Source: CALECP01 sp964389925 (lineage in GTDB: Bacteria > Chloroflexota > Anaerolineae > Promineifilales > Promineifilaceae). Taken from it: a stretch of DNA of 64,000 bases. The stretch's first letter is position 1. Every line of letters starts with the position of its first letter. The stretch spans positions 1 to 64,000 of the forward strand of contig CAYMGE010000002.1 in assembly GCA_964389925.1 (NCBI GenBank). The letters run 5' to 3'. This document shows, in pieces, positions 60,324 through 64,000 of the stretch. The position numbers and the translations under genes were made by a program. The notes beneath the pieces are model-generated. The model ran no database searches, was not told where the DNA came from, and saw only the letters and a program-made list of their open reading frames with translations.

Positions 60324-61922
60324 CTAATCACGCCATTTGAGACCAGTTTGCTTGAGAAAGAGATACCCTTGTATTAAATCACCGACAAACCAACCGAGAC
60401 CACCAAGCAAAAACGCGCTAATCCACGCGACCCCGTTGATTGCAAAACTCATATAGCTGCTGATGACGGCAAAAATGATGTGTCCAATAATGGCTGTGAA
60501 GCCAAGCCAAGCTGCCTCACGCTGCCATGCGCCGGGATCATCCCGTCTGAGTGACCCCATGATTTTGGGCAACAACATGATCATGCCTTCAATCACCAAT
60601 GCACTCGCAACCGCCCCAATGAGCAGATTGGCAGAGTTCGTTGCGTAGTCTAGCTGTGACCAAGTAATAATGCCCCCAATAAATCCGACGCTAAAGTGTG
60701 CGATGGCGGCCGCCCAACGTCTGCGGGTAGCTGCATACGCCAACGGTGCGATTATTGCAATCGTCGGAACATTGCTCCACAGCCATGTGTTGATCAGATA
60801 GGGTGTGACGAGCCACAGTACCACAAGCAACGTGAGCAGCAAGCTGCCTCCGGCAGTGAGCAGTTGTCGAGTGGTGTAAGCGGACGCTTTAATTAGCATC
60901 TGCGTCGTTAGGCGGGAGGTCTTGATACCACCTGTTGACGGTCGATTGGGCGGTTTGATGGGAGGCTGGACTGGGGTGTGGATGGGAGAGACCGTGGAGG
61001 GCAACAAGGCAAGCTGCATTGTGCGTGCGTCTCGAAAGCGTTTGGCTGGATTGTAAGCGGTGGCGGTGGCGATCAGGTTGTCGGTATCGGCCGATATTCC
61101 CCGCCTTTTTGAACGCACACGCGGCAACGCTTGCATCGGCGGATAGTCGCTCACATCTTCGCCCGTCAACAACGCGAAGAGCGTCACGCCAAGTGAATAG
61201 ATGTCACTGCGCGTCGATGTTTGTCCGCTAAATGCCTCCGGCGCAGCATAGCCCAACGTTCCTAAGGCGACCGTATCCTTCTGTTGACCGGGCTTAAAAA
61301 ATCGCACGATGCCAAAGTCGATCAGCTTCACGTCACCGGAGCGCGTGAGCATGATATTGTCGGGCTTGAGATCGCGGAAGATGATCGGCTGTGGCTGCTT
61401 GTGCAAATAGGACAACACATCACATAGTTGACGAGACCAAGCCAAGACCGTCTTTTCGGGGAACTGACCTTTTTCATCGAGCATCTCTTGCAATGTCTGA
61501 CCCTCAATAAATTCCATTACCAAATAATGGCGGTCATCAATGACAAATTTATCGCTGACATTGGGGAGATGCACATGGTTGAGCCGCGTCAGCAACTCCG
61601 CCTCCCGCTCAAATGAGGCAATCGCCCGCGCCTTTTCGTCTTGGTCAAAGATAGCAGAGTTGGACATCTCCTTGATGGCAACCGTTTTATCCGTTTTTGT
61701 GTCCACCGCCTTGTAAACCGCTCCCATGCCCCCTTGTCCCACTTTGCCGAGTAAAATGTAGCGATTGTTGAGAAAGGTGTTTGCAGGCAAACGACCTGTT
61801 GCCATGTTCGGAAAAGTTTGTGGGGTCGCGCTGACGGTTGAGAGAGAGACACCACATTTACGACAGAAGCGTGAGCCATCACGATTTGTTTCACCACATT
61901 GAGAGCAGAGTTGTTGGTTCAT
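60324..61922 (-). CDS. Ser/Thr protein kinase with N-terminal zinc ribbon and polytopic C-terminus
   Basis: 532 residues. Zinc ribbon CSQCGETNRDGSRFCRKC, kinase core GQGGMGAVYKA, AIKEM, FRDLKPDNIML, DFG, APEAF, then six or more hydrophobic segments from about 355 to the end. It is the first gene of the operon (61922 to 53636). Its likely partners are the two kinases and the subtilase downstream, spaced 16 bp, overlapping and 34 bp. The first kinase near 0.8-3.6 kb belongs to a different operon. Confidence 0.9.
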   Translation of the reverse strand: MNQQLCSQCGETNRDGSRFCRKCGVSLSTVSATPQTFPNMATGRLPANTFLNNRYILLGKVGQGGMGAVYKAVDTKTDKTVAIKEMSNSAIFDQDEKARAIASFEREAELLTRLNHVHLPNVSDKFVIDDRHYLVMEFIEGQTLQEMLDEKGQFPEKTVLAWSRQLCDVLSYLHKQPQPIIFRDLKPDNIMLTRSGDVKLIDFGIVRFFKPGQQKDTVALGTLGYAAPEAFSGQTSTRSDIYSLGVTLFALLTGEDVSDYPPMQALPRVRSKRRGISADTDNLIATATAYNPAKRFRDARTMQLALLPSTVSPIHTPVQPPIKPPNRPSTGGIKTSRLTTQMLIKASAYTTRQLLTAGGSLLLTLLVVLWLVTPYLINTWLWSNVPTIAIIAPLAYAATRRRWAAAIAHFSVGFIGGIITWSQLDYATNSANLLIGAVASALVIEGMIMLLPKIMGSLRRDDPGAWQREAAWLGFTAIIGHIIFAVISSYMSFAINGVAWISAFLLGGLGWFVGDLIQGYLFLKQTGLKWRD

Positions 61923-62370
61923 AAGTCACTTGATGAACGAAACCCACAAGAGCGCCGTTCGTGTATTCGTGACAGATATACCGTTTATAGCTCTTTATTT
62001 GCTGTTTTGATGAAAATTGGTGTGAAGATGTCGTTGATAAGGGTTGTGCGTATTGCGTGTCTGGCTTACGCAGGGCGTTGCTTATAAGTACTTAATCAAA
62101 AGTAATCGGGTGTTCGGTATTCGGTGTGCGTTCTACCACAGGTCAATACCGAACGCTGATTACCGTTTACCATTGCCCCAAAACTTTTTCCTGACTACTT
62201 ATGTCTTGCCATTTTGCTTCTTGTCCCAACAGCTCCATTAATGTATCGTACAGACTTAGCTTGTTTTCCATCCGTCTTTTCCTTTTGATTGTCAGATTTC
62301 TTCTGGAAGAAGATCGTTTTTTTGCCTTTTGGAAAATATCCCTCTCACCCTTTTTATCAGTCAATCAGTA
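61923..62370. other. 448-bp intergenic region with repeats
   Basis: Divergent gap between the kinase operon and the terminal membrane gene. It holds TGCGTAT-TGCGTGT heptads (62046-62070) and a long imperfect inverted repeat (62101-62164) made of GGTGTTC-GGTATTC heptads. I see no gene. Confidence 0.5.
62101..62164. repeat. Heptad-type inverted repeat
   Basis: GTAATCGGGTGTTCGGTATT (62101-62120) pairs imperfectly with the complement ending in CTGATTAC (about 62145-62164). The arm reads GGTGTTC-GGTATTC-GGTGTGC at 7-bp steps. Confidence 0.55.
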
Positions 62371-64000
62371 TGCTTCTCTTTAATGCAAATGCCCTTGTCT
62401 TGTTTAGCCAGCTACTTGTAGCTCTGATTTTGCTTGGGCAAATCCTCCGAACGCCAGACAAAGATGAACACACTTACCTCGTGATTTGGGGTGATGGCAT
62501 CATCGTTGGGTATGTCGTTCTATTTTGTCTCGCCACTTTGCTTGCTCCGTGGTCTCGTTTCCAAAATGACATCAACATCGCGCTTCAGGTATTCGTGATC
62601 GTTGGGTTTGTTGGGTTTGCCAATATGACCTATACAGTCCCCACACGCAGGGCGGAGTGGGAACGAGAACGCTGGATTGTCACTTGCATAGCGATAGTGA
62701 TGCTTTTGTGGGTTGTCACCAATCTGCCGCTTGCGGGTGTGTTATGGGGGGTCTCTCTGGGAACGGCTTGGACAGTTGCGGTCGTATCGGCCGAACGAAG
62801 CATTCAGCGAGCCATGCAGTCGGTTGGACTCCTGTTGCTGCTAATCATGGGCTGGCGCACTTTATTTCATTCGTTTGCTGGCATTGAGTTATCTCGTTTT
62901 GTTGACAATTGGGGTGAAGCAGCGGGCGGCGCATCTGTTGCGAGCTTGGCCTTATGGGGTTTATTTGTGTTGATACGGCGTACGCGGCTTGAAGAGTCAG
63001 AGCAAATGCAGCGTATGTTGCGAGCCTTTGGGCGCGTGGGATTGGTGTCTGGTGTGGGTGGTGTAGTTGTTTTATTAGGTCAGTTACTGGCTCCCTTTGT
63101 GCCTATCCCGCTTACAAATGTGTTGGTTGGTCTGGTCATTGGGGCAATTGTGTTGGCAATGGGGATTGCATACTTCAATTACGCACCGCAGCCCATTTCG
63201 TTTTTGAACAAAATTAATCTGACGGTTGTTGTCGTTGTGTTGTCCACGGTTGGCACGTTGGGAATTTGGTTGACACCATTTTTGGAGCGCACGTATCAAC
63301 CCTCGGAGCTTATATCTAGTCAGCAAACCATTCAGTGGACACGCAACGGGCGTGGCTTTGTCTATGAAACATTGCCATCCCAACTTGACCCACAATGGGG
63401 TAGACGTTTGGATATTGGGCGAGGGGAGTGCGTCATTTGGGAAGCCTCTTTCGATCTGTTTGCCGGGCTACCCGCATCGGGGCAGATGCCAAAGGTTTGC
63501 AAAGATGGGTATGTTATTGCAGCGGCAGACAGGCGCATGACAGATCGTGGCGCATTGGTACGGGAGGCCACGGTGGGTTATGTGCCATTGGCAACGGACT
63601 TTGAAGCAGTCTATGTACGGAGCACAATCGATCAATTTGTTGTCACATGGGAACAAACTGAACCGCATCCAATTATAACCCAACTGGTGGTATATGCTGA
63701 TGGCGTTGTGAATATGTCGTATGGCGAGGTGGCACTTGAGCGCACCTATATTGATGATCAGTTTGGGAACAATGGACTCGTTGGGATTGTGCAGCAATCA
63801 AGCGAATCGGCGCAGTTGGTGTCCAGTTTTGTGGCGGAGCCAAATTCGGCCGAATCTGCCCACTCTGTTTATGCTTTCTTCGCCGCAGAAGCGCGTTTAC
63901 ATGCCCATCAACTGCTCTTACCAGTCGTCTTTTTACTCGTTCTTCTGGCAATCTTATTGTTAATCACGCTGCCGCTATTGTTGAGACCGGGGCTGTTCCA
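62371..64000 (+). CDS. Polytopic membrane sensor-like protein (3' end beyond window)
   Basis: Open from ATG 62371 to the end of the window, about 543 codons with no stop. About eight hydrophobic segments in the first 280 residues are followed by an extracellular region (about residues 305-500: WTRNGRGFVYETLPSQLD, VICEWEASFD-like strands, LVVYADGVVNMSYGEVALERTY) and another membrane helix at about 515-535 before the cut. The layout (multi-helix N-terminus, extracellular domain, single helix) suggests a signalling receptor whose catalytic part lies to the right; this is inference. It contains the sequence TCGGCCGA twice. Confidence 0.7.

Noticed and set aside
1..64000. tRNA or rRNA genes
   Set aside because: No cloverleaf with a GTTCRANNC arm and matching acceptor stem was found in spacers, and no conserved rRNA stretch was seen.
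1..64000. CRISPR array
   Set aside because: The short tandem heptads and hairpin repeats lack the 20-40 bp repeat and unique-spacer pattern, and no cas gene is present.

Overview
The window looks like chromosome of an uncultured filamentous or heterotrophic Chloroflexota (Anaerolineae / Ardenticatenales-Promineifilales type). The reasons are moderate GC (about half by eye), several Hanks-type kinases with Pro-Thr-rich linkers, a 6-pyruvoyl-tetrahydropterin-synthase-related membrane protein, the DUF3090 / SCO1664 trio, an archaeal-type mevalonate operon, and many lipoproteins and surface proteins. This assignment is inference; no rRNA is present.

Layout. 0.1-6.7 kb: a lone HipA N-terminal-domain protein, a 200-bp inverted-repeat element, then a minus-strand operon of a cyclic-nucleotide-binding-fold protein, a three-part membrane redox fusion and a sensor kinase. 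7.0-14.4 kb: DinB-fold protein, ClpC/ClpB-like AAA+ protein, the histidine phosphatase-DUF3090-SCO1664 trio, and a large membrane protein. 14.4-20.1 kb: an accessory block of small tightly packed genes with phage or plasmid-like replication proteins, an iteron array inside one of them, a variant D12 adenine methylase, tandem KTSC proteins, a ribbon-helix-helix regulator and an MscS channel; it ends next to a 5'-truncated surface-protein gene. 21.8-26.1 kb: upper mevalonate pathway operon (HMG-CoA reductase, HMG-CoA synthase, thiolase, DUF35 partner). 26.3-38.4 kb: lipoprotein, type IIG restriction-modification enzyme, SRAP protein, ABC permease, MetRS, class 1 FBPase, TauE/SafE, long-form TrmB. 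38.4-53.6 kb: enoyl-CoA hydratase, ExeM/NucH nuclease, metzincin-like protease, M29 aminopeptidase, MutM, EamA transporter, a transpeptidase-like protein that has lost its active site, DinB, hemolysin III, lipoprotein and TrpC. 53.6-61.9 kb: an operon of three Ser/Thr kinases and a membrane-anchored subtilase. 62.4-64.0 kb: a membrane sensor-like gene cut by the window end.

The strongest non-gene signal is a highly iterated palindrome, TCGGCCGA (roughly 65 copies by hand count, core CGGCCG about 140), spread through coding and non-coding DNA on both strands. It is nearly absent from the 14.4-20.1 kb block, which supports recent acquisition of that block. Other unexplained structure includes 7-bp-periodic intergenic repeats, a two-copy 70-75-bp dispersed repeat, a MITE-like element, and -10 boxes placed 6-9 bases before start codons, which suggests leaderless mRNAs.
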